Shown here piece after piece: positions 1 to 10,261 of a DNA stretch of 64,000 nt. The stretch's first letter is position 1; every line of letters starts with the position of its first letter. Both the position numbers and the translations under genes were made by a program. Below the pieces are notes generated by a model. That model worked only from the letters and a program-made list of their open reading frames with translations. It had not been told where the DNA came from and searched no databases. The DNA comes from Cryptomeria japonica (Eukaryota; Streptophyta; Pinopsida; Cupressales; Cupressaceae), in assembly GCF_030272615.1 (NCBI RefSeq), contig NC_081413.1, positions 143,816,476 to 143,880,475 of the forward strand. Direction: 5' to 3'.

Positions 1-1048
1 ACTTGGCAAGAAATTTGTCTAAGGTAAAAATCGCTCTGGTCCCTGACTGAGGGACAGGAGCGAACTTAGGCATTTGGGTCCCTTGTAGATGTTTGGTAAT
101 CTTCAATTTGTCTTCAACGGGTTCAATTCACCTCCTTTCTTGCCATCAAACTTCAAACTTGCTTGATCTTTGTTTAAAACATGCCTTATGAAGAATTTCG
201 CTCTAGTCCCTGGGAGAGGGACGGGAGCTACAATGGATTTCGCCCTGGTCCCTGACTGAGGGACAGGAGCGATCTTGGCATTCTAGTCCACTTTTCTTCA
301 TGTTTGGCCTTCAAATTATATTCATCTGGTAAAATGCACTCCCTTGGATCTCTCCAAATCGTCAAGTTGTTAAAATCCTGCAAGGACAAAGCAATATTTG
401 ATTTTGAGCTCCGATCCTTCACTGAGGGACAGGAGCGATTTTGACTCCTGAGGCATTTCTGTGTTCGTGAAATTCTTCAATTTATATTCAACGGACAGAT
501 CACGCCTTTCTTTACCATTTCCATTCGAAAAATCATCTTGATCCTGCAGAGATAGTAAGATTTTTGAAAACGAGCTCCGGTCCTTCACTGAGGGACAGGA
601 GCGATTTTGCTCCTATAGGCCAAAATATCATGATTTCACAAGTTTAATCGCTTCACAAGGCAAAAACAAATCATTCCCCATGCCAAGGACCAAATATCAA
701 AAAACTCAAAATTTGGTCAAAATTACTCAATTGAATAAAATTCACATTTTCATCATTCATATTTAGACAAATTAAGACTCTGCACTCAAAATTCCAATTG
801 AAAATAGACCATTCTGGCGAATTCATTCCATTCAAAATTGCATCCTACAAAAGGAAGCTTAAAAAGCTCTCAAGACTGACTGGACTCTGGCCTGAAAAGA
901 CAGTAACGGAAACCCTAAAGCTTGACCCTAAATCCAGACAACTGACGAACTACCAAAACCCTAAAAAGCAAAGCGAAAGGCGAGCAAAAACGAGCAAAAA
1001 GAGGGGGTCCCCATTTTAAATGGGGCGATGTGTGAAATGGTCACAACA
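1..1048 (-). mobile_element. HL-5: partial LTR of the hairpin-LTR family
   Basis: Read on the minus strand, the unit starts at 1048 with TGTTGTGACC and runs off the left edge of the window. The same start is seen at 29842 (minus) and, with one change, at 4073 (plus), so this is the U3 side of an LTR of that family. It lies directly against the broken integrase end of gypsy G1, which shows that it inserted there or that a deletion joined the two. It contains five copies of a 33-nt hairpin and a conserved terminal hairpin at 1009-1025. No convincing coding frame is present; the short frames at 228-588 and 798-1019 fall in the repeats or in LTR sequence. Confidence 0.7.
31..606. repeat. Array of five 33-nt hairpins
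   Basis: Copies lie at about 31-64, 198-230, 239-274, 406-439 and 572-606. Each has an inner stem GTCCCT / AGGGAC (the 5' arm decays to ATCCTT or GTCCTT in the last two) and an outer arm ending AGGAGCGA that pairs imperfectly with TCGCTCT. Spacing is irregular, so this is a dispersed array and not a strict tandem repeat. Confidence 0.8.
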
Positions 1049-2325
1049 CAACCACATTGTACTTGTCATCTAGTACCAATCCATCCATGACCTCACAAGC
1101 ATGCTGATCTTTGGAATACTCAACTAAAAGTTGAGACTTCCAATCTGCTGAAATTACACTTAATGAGCATAGGGCAGCAAGTGATGGTCTTCTAGAAAGT
1201 GCATCAGCAATAGTATTATTCTTTCCTTTAATGAATTCGATGTCAAAATCATAAGCCTGAATCTTGCTTACCCATTTTTGCTGACAATCATTGAGCTCTG
1301 TCTGATCAAGGAAATATTTCAAACTGTTGTGGTCAGTTCTTACCACGAATTTGCTGCCAACAAGATACTGTCTGAATTTGGCTAATGCATGCATAATAGC
1401 CAACATTTCCTTATCATATGTAGAATACAACCTCTCATTATCTCGCAACTTCCTACTCTCGTAACCAATGGGATGTCTGTTTTGCATCAAAACCGCCCCT
1501 ATGCCCACGCCTGAAGCATCACACTCAAGTACAAATGGCTGCGAGAAGTCCGGGAGTGCCAAGACCGGGCAAGTGCTCATAACCTCCTTGAGTCTATCAA
1601 AGACCCCTTGTGCTTGTTCTGTCCATCTGAAGGCCCCCTTCTTCGTGAGATCGGTCAAAGGTGCTGCTAACTGTGAAAAACGTCTCACGAACCTCCTGTA
1701 ATAAGCACATAAGCCAAGGAATCCATGTAACTCGGTGATATTCTTGGGGGAGGGCCAATCTCGGATTGCTTGAATCTTCTCCTCATCCACTTTCACTCCG
1801 TCAGCACTGATCACATGCCCCAAATATAAGATCTCTGTAAGTCCAAATTCACATTTGGACAACTTAGCAAATAGAGACTGACTCTCCATAATGCTAAGTA
1901 CCTCCTGAAGGTGCCTGATATGATCCTCCCATGTATGGTTGTTAATCAGTATATCATCAAAAAATACTAGAACCGATTTCCTCAACTGCTTGTTGAAGAT
2001 ATGGTTCATGCATGACTAAAAAGTAGCCGGTGCATTGGTAAGGCCAAAAGGCATCACCAAGAACTCATAATGCCCATAATGACAGCGGAAGGCAGTCTTG
2101 TGTACGTCCTCAACTCGTACACGAATCTGATGATAGCTTGAATGAAGATCAATCTTGGAGAAGTAGATGGCTCCATGAAGCTCATCCAACAACTCATCAA
2201 TGCGTGGAATAGGATATCTGTTCTTAATTGTCTTCTTGTTCAATGCCCTGTAGTCTATACACATCCGCAATGTCCCATCCTTCTTCTTCACAAGCACCAC
2301 AGAAGAAGCAAAGGGACTAGAGCTA
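1049..2325 (-). pseudogene. pol: G1 pol remnant: reverse transcriptase and RNase H
   Basis: This is the RT/RNase H part of a Ty3/gypsy polyprotein, which copies the element RNA into DNA in virus-like particles. Seen on the minus strand: the RT motifs [25 protein letters not shown] and [15 protein letters not shown] at 2300-2016, an in-frame stop, then the catalytic VFFDD box, LYLGHVIS and the RNase H block beginning VLECDASG. The frame ends soon after the DALSRR motif, in the RNase H to integrase linker, where the HL-5 LTR starts. Integrase and chromodomain are absent. At about 2330 the frame joins gag-like sequence directly, so zinc knuckle, protease and the first part of RT were deleted. 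It cannot be functional. Confidence 0.85.
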
Positions 2326-3330
2326 GGGTTGTCTGATAAGAAGTAGGAGTGGTGTCCAGTCTTAATGTCACATCTATGGCGTCCTTAAGAGTGGCCGACT
2401 TGAAAGCACGTACCAATCCCTTAAGCTTGTCCTGTAGTCCCTCAATGAATAACATCACACTGCGCCTCTGAGGCATATCAGGTACCATAGCTGCAATACA
2501 CTTGAACTCATTAACATACGCTTCTGCATGCCCAGTCTATCTCAGATGTGCCAACTCCCTATAATAGAGCTTTGTGTCCTTACAGTCAAACCTAGAAATG
2601 GGGCGCTCAGTGAACTCTGCATAGGAGTGGACCATGGCATGGTCCTGGGTGACCAACCCGTGGTGCCATCAATCATAGGCAACCCCATCTAAATGCAAGA
2701 CAACAAACTGAATAGCATCACGCTCAGGCATGGGTCTCAATGATAGATATATATCCAGCTTGTGCACCCAAGCTCGTGCACTCGTACCACTAGTCCCATC
2801 AAATGTAGCCAATGTGATCTTCCCAGTAGCTCTACTGAGGTCATAGTTTTGCTGCCGAGGCCTATAGCCCCAGTCTCGTCTGAACCTAGCGGTATCTCTA
2901 CGCTGTGCACAATATTGAGGAAAAGGAAAAGCATCCCTAACCTCTGGGGGTAGGGCTCTCCACTCAGCTGTAGCCGCCCTGACTGAATCCTGAAATTCCA
3001 CCTCTGGTAGCTCTACCTGTACTGGCTGCTCACCTGGTATAAACCGAGGAAGTAATGGTCTATCCCTAACTGGTGTATGATGTCTCTCACGCCTAGGGGA
3101 ATGATGAGAGCTCCCAGCTGATGTATGAGATCCATGACTATGCTGGCTTCCAGCCACAGACACTGATCTACTCCGTCTGCCTCTGTGTCTATCCACTTCC
3201 AACCGCTCCAGGGTAACCTATATTCCGTCTAAGGTCTGAACAATCCTGGGCTAGGTAGTGATGAGAGTCCTCATCAGCTGTCTCTCTTGTCTGTCTTCCT
3301 CAGCCTGATTTACTCTGGCGCCCACCTGTT
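2326..3330 (-). pseudogene. gag: G1 gag remnant
   Basis: Capsid-like gag of a Ty3/gypsy element. The frame at 3202-2669 has an arginine- and serine-rich N-terminal stretch and then a block (ARAWVHKLDIYLSLRPM) that matches the equivalent part of G2 and G3 (RAWVQKLDNYLSLRPM). A downstream piece at 2488-2288 carries the VMLFIEGLQDKLKGLVRAF block, matching LFTEGLEEPLRGWVKA of G3. The CCHC zinc knuckle expected next is missing, which places a deletion of about 1 kb at the gag/pol junction. Stops and frameshifts separate the pieces. Confidence 0.75.
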
Positions 3331-3471
3331 CATCTGCCATAATAGGTTCCTGTTCTATTCCACACTCACGCTCGTACTGAGCTCTTCTACGGGTATAATA
3401 TCTATATATGTCACTTCTTCCCGGATGCATAGAAAAAAGAAAGCTTAACCCCACAGGCTGGCAGGCAAATA

Positions 3472-3483
3472 GCTTTGATACCA
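3472..3483 (-). other. G1 primer binding site
   Basis: On the minus strand TGGTATCAAAGC lies one base after the LTR end (GGATCTTTCA). It matches, with one change, the TGGTATCAGAGC sites of G2, G3, C1 and C2, complementary to the 3' end of plant initiator tRNA-Met. It fixes the G1 LTR end at 3485. Confidence 0.8.
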
Positions 3484-3484
3484 C

Positions 3485-4072
3485 TGAAAGATCCCAAATG
3501 GATCCTTTTGTTGTTGCTGTTGTAAATTCTTAATTAAACATACTATATTTTTGTAATTTTCCTGTGATCTTATAGAATAGACAAAAGTTGCAGAAAGGGA
3601 TTGTTTCTTTTTGGGTTTTGATGTTATAAGTAAAGTAATTGATAAATAGCAACGACTGTGAAATAAAACAGTAAACAATGTTAATATGTAAGAACACTTA
3701 AGCAATCTGAAAAATACTGCAAATCATACCAGGCAAATAACCTAGTTTTGTATTCAGCAAGAATCCATACATTTATTTGGAGCTGTTCTCAAACTGGATT
3801 GATGCCAGATTGAGGAATGATACTGGCAACGAACAAGGAAGACCAAATAAGCTGAATGCAACCCTTCAAGCCAACATACAAACAAGGCGTGTTGCAAAGG
3901 AAGCATGGAAGCTGCTACAAATCACATGCCAGCTGAAATAGACCAGCCGCCCTGTTGAAACCCCCAATATGCACGTTGAATCTTCATGCCAAGAAGATGT
4001 GTCTTCTACCTCTGACAATCTTTGTGCAATCTTGGATAAATCCACTGTCAACTCCTGCTGAGGGCTACGTCC
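3485..4072 (-). repeat. G1 5' LTR, part next to the primer site
   Basis: This is the downstream part (R/U5 side) of the minus-strand LTR. It ends against the CGTCC duplication of HL-1 at 4068-4072 and resumes at 10262. No gene is seen in it. Confidence 0.65.
4068..4072. repeat. Left target-site duplication of HL-1 (CGTCC)
   Basis: CGTCC precedes TATTGTGACC here and follows CACGTCAACA at 10257-10261. The perfect 5-bp pair is the size made by LTR-retrotransposon integrases and marks 4073-10256 as one insertion. Confidence 0.8.
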
Positions 4073-4410
4073 TATTGTGACCTAATCACACATCACCCCA
4101 TCCCGGATAGGGATTCCCCTTTGCTTTTAGGCCCTTTTGGTTGTTTGGCTTTCGTTTTGTGTGTGTTAGTGGCAATCTCTTCAATCTCTCCGCGTTACAG
4201 GTGTTTGGGAGTCAGTTGAGGTTAATCTGCTTCTCTGTCAAGCAAATTCTGTGAGGTCTAGGGCCTGTTTTGTCCTTTTTCTAGGGTTTTGCCTTCTGTC
4301 CTAGATTTTAGGGGTTCCTGTTAGGGTTTTGGAAAAACTAAGCATACAACTGGAGTCAGGACCCTTCAGGGGACCTCCCAGCAAAATTTGAGCCCAAACG
4401 GAGTAACTTT

Positions 4411-4531
4411 CTATTTTTAGAAAGTCCCTATTTTTTAGGGATTTTTCTGAGTCCCAGAATGTCGCCATTTTGCCAAAAATCAAACTTACTATTTTTAGTA
4501 ATTTCTATTTTTAGTAAATTTCTATTTTTAG
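4411..4531. repeat. Cluster of CTATTTTTAG palindromes in HL-1
   Basis: CTATTTTTAG occurs at 4411-4420, 4489-4498, 4505-4514 and 4522-4531, and once more at 5322-5331. At 4408-4423 the flanks pair (CTTTCTA / TAGAAAG). At 4426-4441 a variant has CCCTA / TAGGG. The core fits the C(A/T)8G class of MADS-box sites (family knowledge); binding is inference. Confidence 0.6.
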
Positions 4532-4773
4532 TAAGTCATCCTATGCCCTGTCTTGGGCTCTAACTTTGACATTTTAAAAAGTTTCTATTTTGGGAAAGTC
4601 TATTTGTGGCAGGATCAGGCTAGCAGGCAACAGAGAGTCAACATGCACAATCACTTCTAAATCTGGAAAGTTGAAAGCAGACAGGCAGGGGTCTAAAATG
4701 GCTAAATCTGAAGAATCATCCCTAAAGTGGAAGGTCAAAATATTCTAAGTCTGGAAGTCATTCACAAGCAGGA

Positions 4774-5196
4774 AATTCCGCCTCTCCATGGACAGGGCAA
4801 AAATGCGCCCAAGTCAGGTCTGGGGCGCTGAAACCAAGAAGTCATTCACAACTGCAATATTCCGCCTCTCCATGGACAGGTGAAAATGCGCCCAAGTTAG
4901 GTCTAGGGCGCTGAAACCAAGAATGCATTCACAACTGCAATTTTCCACCTCTCCATGGACATAGCAAAAATGCCCCCAAGTCAGGTCTAGGGCGCTAAAA
5001 CCAAGGAGGCATTCACAAGTGCAATTTTTCGCCTCTCCATGGACAGAGTGAAAATGCGCCCAGGTCAGGCCTGGGGCGCTAAAACCAAGAAAGCATTCAC
5101 AATGCAATTTTCCGCCTCTCCATGGACAGAGTGAAAATGCACCCAGGTCAGGTCTGGGGCACTGAAATCATGAAGGCATTCACAAGTGGAAAATTC
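4774..5196 (+). repeat. 82-bp tandem repeat, five copies
   Basis: Units start at about 4774, 4857, 4939, 5022 and 5105. Each has GCCTCTCCATGGACAG (or close to it), then a GCGCCC / GGGCGC inverted pair around a 12-13-nt loop, then AAACCAAG and CATTCACAA. The first unit also shares its 5' flank with the preceding CATTCACAAGCAGG. The minus-strand frame at 4814-5107 arises only from this periodicity. Confidence 0.85.
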
Positions 5197-5731
5197 ATGA
5201 ATCCTTGGCGTGGTAAAATTTCACCCAAGTAGAGAATTTGAAATTTTGCCTAAGGCACGGAATCCAAGGAGTCAAGGAAGGTTAAAACCAGAAATTCCCC
5301 TCGGGCGAATTTTCAACTATGCTATTTTTAGACACCAAATCCCGACCAAATATGGAAAATTTTATAGATTCAGAATCGAGACGAAATTCCCCATCCAATG
5401 AACCTGACTCCTAAAAATTAGGAAGATCCCTAAAAAATAGGGATATGGAGAAAAGCTGGGAAAGTTCCTTCGACGGCACGAGATGACAAGTCGGAGTGGA
5501 ATTGAGCAAATCCCGAGAAAGATCTTGCAATCTCCCTCCAAAATTGGAAAGTATGGAATCAACGAGTTGGCGGGAGGAATCTTCCAAAACATGACGCGTG
5601 ACTGGGAGCATTTAAGGAAGGTTCTAATTCCGGACTCACATGCATGGGAAACTGCCTTGCATGTCATAATAATTAAGGAAAGTATGACGCGCCATAAATG
5701 CAGTTACTAATTTGACGCCTCTTGAGAATTT

Positions 5732-5739
5732 TATATAAG
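5732..5739 (+). promoter_or_regulatory. TATA box upstream of the HL-1 frame
   Basis: TATATAAG lies 108 bp before the ATG at 5847, in a setting (ATTTTATATAAGTTGG) typical of plant TATA promoters. The spacing leaves room for a 5' leader of about 75-80 nt. It suggests that the frame is transcribed from its own promoter inside the LTR. Confidence 0.55.
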
Positions 5740-5846
5740 TTGGAAAAAACATTTCATTTTTCACGTGCGAGATTCGGGAAAGGAAGAGTGAAGTGAAAAG
5801 TTTTTTATACTTAGTCTCTATTTCATCATTTTGAAATATTCCCAGG

Positions 5847-8800
5847 ATGGCGGAAACTAGCAGGACAGCTACTATCTCCAGGCAAGCAATGATCGGTTTT
5901 CTCCCCCATTCTCGGTTGAATTCAACATGGGAAGAGATCAGTGATACCAACTTCGGCACACTCAAATGGGCTGCATTCAAGATAAGAATGTTTGGAACTG
6001 CAGGACACAATCCATCTCCGACAGCTGTCAAGATTGTGAGAAGCGGAATAGTTGCAGCAGCTGGCTTTCCTCCCGCCATTCAATGCCCAGATCTAGTCTT
6101 GGAATGTGCAGCACGTTACAATCTGGAGCGGAAGACGATCTCAACACCAGATGGCAAGTTACTGGCAACATTGACTCCAGAGGCGATTGGTGAAGCCTTC
6201 GGAATCCCTTCACATTACTCCATGACAAACAGGACTAGCAGCGGAGCCCAAGCAGTCTATGAAGCAGGCCCCACTAGGTCTGTTGATTTGATCAACAAGC
6301 AATGGCTGCTGAAACCTAGAGTACACATGTCCAAGATGCCCAAAACTCTCAAAATCTTCGAGTTCAAGCAAGAATATGTGGACATGATAAAAATGTTGAG
6401 CAGAGTAATGGGATGCTCGCACACGGTGAACTTCGAGCCTTGGATGTTCTTCCACATTGGCGAGATCATGAATTCTAATACATTGATTGACTGGGCTCGA
6501 TTGATCAGCCACTACTTGCACGAACAATTGAAGAACCTACAGGAGAAAAAGTCTCAGTCCTTTTTCATGAGTTCCTACCTATTCTATATGTTGGCACGAA
6601 GAGGTGGATTCGACAGGCTGCCAGCAAGAGGAATCATGGGCTGCGGGCCAGCTCAGCTAAAGGTGCATGAATGTTATCCTCAACTACATCTCCAACACGT
6701 GAATTCCTACAAGTTGGCGAATGACACCTTCACCATGTATCTGACATGACTTATGCAAAATAAGTTGCACATGAGGTTGTCCCCGCAAGCAAGTGCTTTG
6801 CTCCAGAAGTATGGCGCCGCATTCTTGCAGTTCCCCAAGTTCACCTACATCAGGACACAGGGTTTCTCCTTCCAATCTTACAAATTGCCTCAATATCCGT
6901 CAGATAAGCTTATACTACTCGAGCTCATGAGGCAACTGACTGCCTACGATCAGCTGCAGAAGAAGAAGAAGCAGTCTATTGAATTTCCAGTTGTCTTGGG
7001 AGATTTCATGGAGATATGCCCAGGATTGGAGGCCGCTGAAAGTGTAGCAAGCGAGTTGGCATTCTACCGACTAACATTTTACACTTCGAGGGCCCAATAT
7101 GATCCTTACAGCCAAATCAGGAAGGTTGTCGGTGTCAAATTCATACACAGATTTCACTTGGAGGATTACTGGACCGGTGTCGAGGATGACTTTGAGGTCC
7201 GGAGAAGAATGCACTCTAGACTGTCGCTCGACACCATCAGAATAAGTGAGATCCATCAGGTGTCAGATCAGGTAAAGGAAGACTCAGATTTGATGCAACC
7301 CGAATTCGAGAGGATAAAAGATCAACCTATCCTGTTGCTAGATTGGTCGGAGCCTGAGGTAGATAATTTGAACATTTTGGCTAGGCCAGTGCTAAAATTC
7401 ACTAAGCACTGGATTGATAGGCAGACAAGAAAGTTGGTTGAAAACCATGTCCCTCTGAAATACCAGCTGATGGGAAATCTGGATTCTCACAGCGAGGCAA
7501 CTGAAGACTCTTCACAAGGTCAGGCAGGAAGAGAGGCCTGGATAGACAAAGGAAAAAGTGCCCCAAAGAGGCCAAGAATAACAAAGACGAAGGATGCTCA
7601 ACAGGAAATCCCGTGCGAGGTTCAGCAGGAAGCCCAGCAGGAGGAGCCTCCACAAAAGAGAACGAGGACAGGAAGGGAACATTCACCAGTCAGCTCCGTG
7701 AGCGTACAAGAAGTAGAAATGTTCCCACATCTCGCGAGCCCACTTCCAGGAAACGTTCCAACACCTGATGTACTTAGCATCAATGCTTCACAGGGCCGTC
7801 ATCAGCCAAGAAGTCAGAGGCAAGAGGTTTCCCCGCGCTTGGAAGAAGTTCGCCAGGATAATTTCATAGAGACTATCCCTGGCGAAATGGAAGAGGAATC
7901 TCAAGAGCGGGAGCATGCAGGGGAGTACAACCATTCCATCCCCCCGCCAAATTGGTTGGTAGGCAGATTGGGAAATGAAGCAAGAGGGGAGCCCAACCCT
8001 GCTCAGGAACTAGAAGAATTATTGAAGAGGATGGATCAACCACTGGAAAGGAAGGCCCCCCGGAAGTTTTCCAAGGTAGTCAAGGAAGAATCCGGAGCCC
8101 GGACCTTGCACATTGCTGAACCTGCTATGGATAAGGATAGGAGCGAGATCAGGCAGGAAGATTACGTCATCAGCCAGGTGGATCTTGGCCATGCTTCCAC
8201 CGGTCAAGTAATGGGAGATTTCGATGATTCTTCCTTTGCCATGAAGGAGAAATTGCTGAAAACAAAAGCAAAGTGTAAACGGCTGAAGGAGGAAAACGAA
8301 CTTCTATGCGAGTATGTCAGGAGTTTCAAGAAACCCCTCAGGGAAGCAGGTCCTTCATCCACTCCCCCTCCCTTCCTTCCTAAGGAAGTAATTGACGATG
8401 CGGAACTTACAAAGGCAATGGCACAGAATTCCCGAGAATGGATCGAGGATGTTTATGCTGAGGCAAGGAAATTTGTAGAAGATCTAGCTCAGCTCCATTC
8501 AAGGTTCGTGGCCCTCCTAAGTAGATTGGAAACGACGGAAGGACTATGGGAAGATGTTGATGTCTACCAAGACTTAACCATTTCCCAACTCAGGGCTCTG
8601 ATGAGGACTCCAAGGCACACACTGGTAGACGGGAAAGTAATCCAGGAGAATGAAGCCTACGACTTTCCCCGATGGTTCTATGCCATATGTTCAGGGAAGA
8701 ACACCCTTGATAAATTCAGCATTGATTCCGTCACCTTGAAGGAATCCATCAGAGGGATACAGGAAGAAATCCTCAGTGCCATGGAAGCTTTATTTTCGAG

Positions 8801-9131
8801 GAAACTCAACGACGGGGGAATAACAGTGAATTCTTTGAAATCCCAGTTGCATGATTTCTTCTTCGTCGGTTCGTTTCCCAAAGAACATTTTGCAAATGTT
8901 TCTTCATTCTCCGATATGATGAAGAAAACACAGGAAGCTATGACGGATTGGGAAAGTTTCTTTTCTAGAAGTGAAGAGGAGATTGCCTTGATAGAATTCA
9001 ACATCGAGAATGTGCCAAGTGTCTCCATCGAAGAATTGGAAGCCGTTGTCGATAGGTTCATTACTTACGCCATTAATGAGCGAGATAATGGTCGTCCGTT
9101 TTTGGACGAAAGTCTTTTGACTGAACCATGA
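5847..9131 (+). pseudogene. HL-1 protein frame (unknown family, 1094 codons, one internal stop)
   Basis: I do not recognise this protein for certain. One frame runs from the ATG at 5847 to TGA at 9129-9131, broken only by TGA at 6747-6749 (codon 301), which could be a C-to-T change in an arginine codon. Visible parts: a globular N-terminal region with TPEAIGEAFGIP at about residues 110-121 and WARLISHYLHEQL near 216; a charged, probably disordered stretch (about 540-790) with basic patches such as PKRPRITKTK near 572 that could act as nuclear signals; a short coiled coil at about 797-830; and a helical C-terminus. The WARLI...SYL block recalls the 'putative plant transposon protein' domain, an uncertain resemblance. 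No RT, protease, integrase or transposase motif is seen. HL-2 holds a homologue with the same order of parts. It may be gag-like or regulatory, but no function is assigned. Confidence 0.75.
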
Positions 9132-9433
9132 TGGTGTATTTATGGCTGAAGAGAACATTAACTAGGCGCGGGACCAATCAACGCATGCCACCACAGGATA
9201 AGGGAATCTTCTTGCATGTCATCCCCTCATAATGGTTTTATGACGGATTCTTTTTGCATGTCGCAGTCGCTTGAAGAGTGATGGGTATTTATGACGACGT
9301 CAGTTATATTCCGAGCATGATCATCATCATGGGCGCTATTTTAGGCCCTTTTAAATTTATTGTAAGTGGGCATAATGGGTTATTTAATGCAGATTCCCAC
9401 CTTGTTGCATCATGTGTGGAGAATCTTTTGGGC
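9132..9433 (+). other. HL-1 spacer between frame and second promoter
   Basis: Noncoding in all frames apart from short shadows. It contains repeats of the type GCATGTCAT/GCATGTCGCAG and TATGACG also seen upstream of the frame at about 5640-5690. It holds no recognisable LTR start, which argues against 9132-10256 being a separate 3' LTR. Confidence 0.5.
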
Positions 9434-9520
9434 AAACCCTAATTAGGGTTTTGCATGTAATTTGGGCTTGAGGCCTATATAAGGGGGTGACCCCCTCATT
9501 TGTAATGAGGAGAGACTATA
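9434..9520 (+). promoter_or_regulatory. HL-1 second promoter: telo-box palindrome and TATA
   Basis: The palindrome AAACCCTAATTAGGGTTT (9434-9451) is two head-to-head telo-box motifs; it recurs at 28558-28575 in HL-4 ahead of that TATA box. TATATAAG follows at 9476-9483, then GGGGG-TGA-CCCCC just downstream. In LTR terms this would be the U3/R promoter that makes genomic RNA. Confidence 0.6.
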
Positions 9521-10256
9521 GTCAGAGATTGTTGCTAAGAGTTTTTGAAGCAAACACTTAATACATTGTTCAGTTGTTGGTGTGTTCTTGTGTTGTTTCG
9601 AAACTCGCATGGTCTCGTTCTCTTCATAGATTAAATTTGTTTCCATGCAATTAGATGAACTGGATTTGATAGGATCGCTTGTTGCCAAATTCCTGCTCAT
9701 ACTTTTGGTGTGCAGCTGATTGTTGCATGCCGTGCAAAGTTAGTCTGAGCCTCGTTATAAGTGTATGTTCAACTTCAATTGTTAGAAGAGATTGTTCTAT
9801 CTGATGGTTTCTTTTGACAATTTGAAAATCTTTAGCACTCCCCTTGAAGATTGCACCGCCTTCATGTAAGTTGTGCTTTGCTGGCGAAGCAAAGCGCGGT
9901 TGGATTTTTCACAAGTTTATCCCGTCTCCTTGTTCCTAGGATTAGATTACCTTTAGTTTAGTTTCCCTCTACCCTATTCCTATTTACATTCTGCATATTT
10001 CATAATCCGAAAATCTAAAACTTTCAATAAATTCTCAAGCTTGCATAGATTGCTTCAACATACGTAAGGCCCCTTGGATTACCAGCAATCACATCGGCCA
10101 ACTTAGTCACATCCACAGCATAAAAGGAACCTTGGAGTCGGTTGTTTGTTTCTCCTACTATATCAGCATGCAATCGTACTTTGATCAAGAGAGAGTGAAG
10201 TGACCGTTGGGCAACTTTATTTTGTGTTGGACGCCGTCATAAAAAACACGTCAACA

Positions 10257-10261
10257 CGTCC
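10257..10261. repeat. Right target-site duplication of HL-1 (CGTCC)
   Basis: Perfect match to 4068-4072, directly after CACGTCAACA. Confidence 0.8.

Larger units (their letters stand above)
4073..10256 (+). mobile_element. HL-1: 6.2-kb LTR-like unit carrying a long reading frame
   Basis: The unit begins TATTGTGACC (TG changed to TA against the TGTTGTGACC of HL-4 and HL-5), ends CACGTCAACA, and is flanked by CGTCC on both sides. Its termini match those of the frame-less 2.2-kb unit HL-4, so the whole stretch looks like one (solo) LTR and not a two-LTR element. I see no primer site, polypurine tract or second pair of termini inside. Order: terminal hairpins, CTATTTTTAG boxes, an 82-bp tandem repeat, a TATA box at 5732, the frame at 5847-9131, a second promoter region at 9434-9520, then about 780 bp of R/U5-like sequence to the end. 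A shrunken complete element that lost one LTR is an alternative. Confidence 0.7.

Noticed and set aside
31-606. CRISPR-like array of short repeats
   Set aside because: Spacing is irregular, the units are self-complementary variants in an LTR, and the DNA is nuclear plant.
4814-5107. 97-codon minus-strand frame with repeated FLGFSA-like peptide
   Set aside because: It arises from the 82-bp tandem repeat of HL-1; no start context or homology supports it.
5636-6527. Minus-strand frames opposite the HL-1 frame
   Set aside because: They are shadows of the long plus-strand frame and match nothing in HL-2.
9132-10256. A separate 3' LTR for HL-1
   Set aside because: No TGTTGTGACC-type start or polypurine tract precedes it, and 4073-5846 has no matching copy of its TATA-to-end part.
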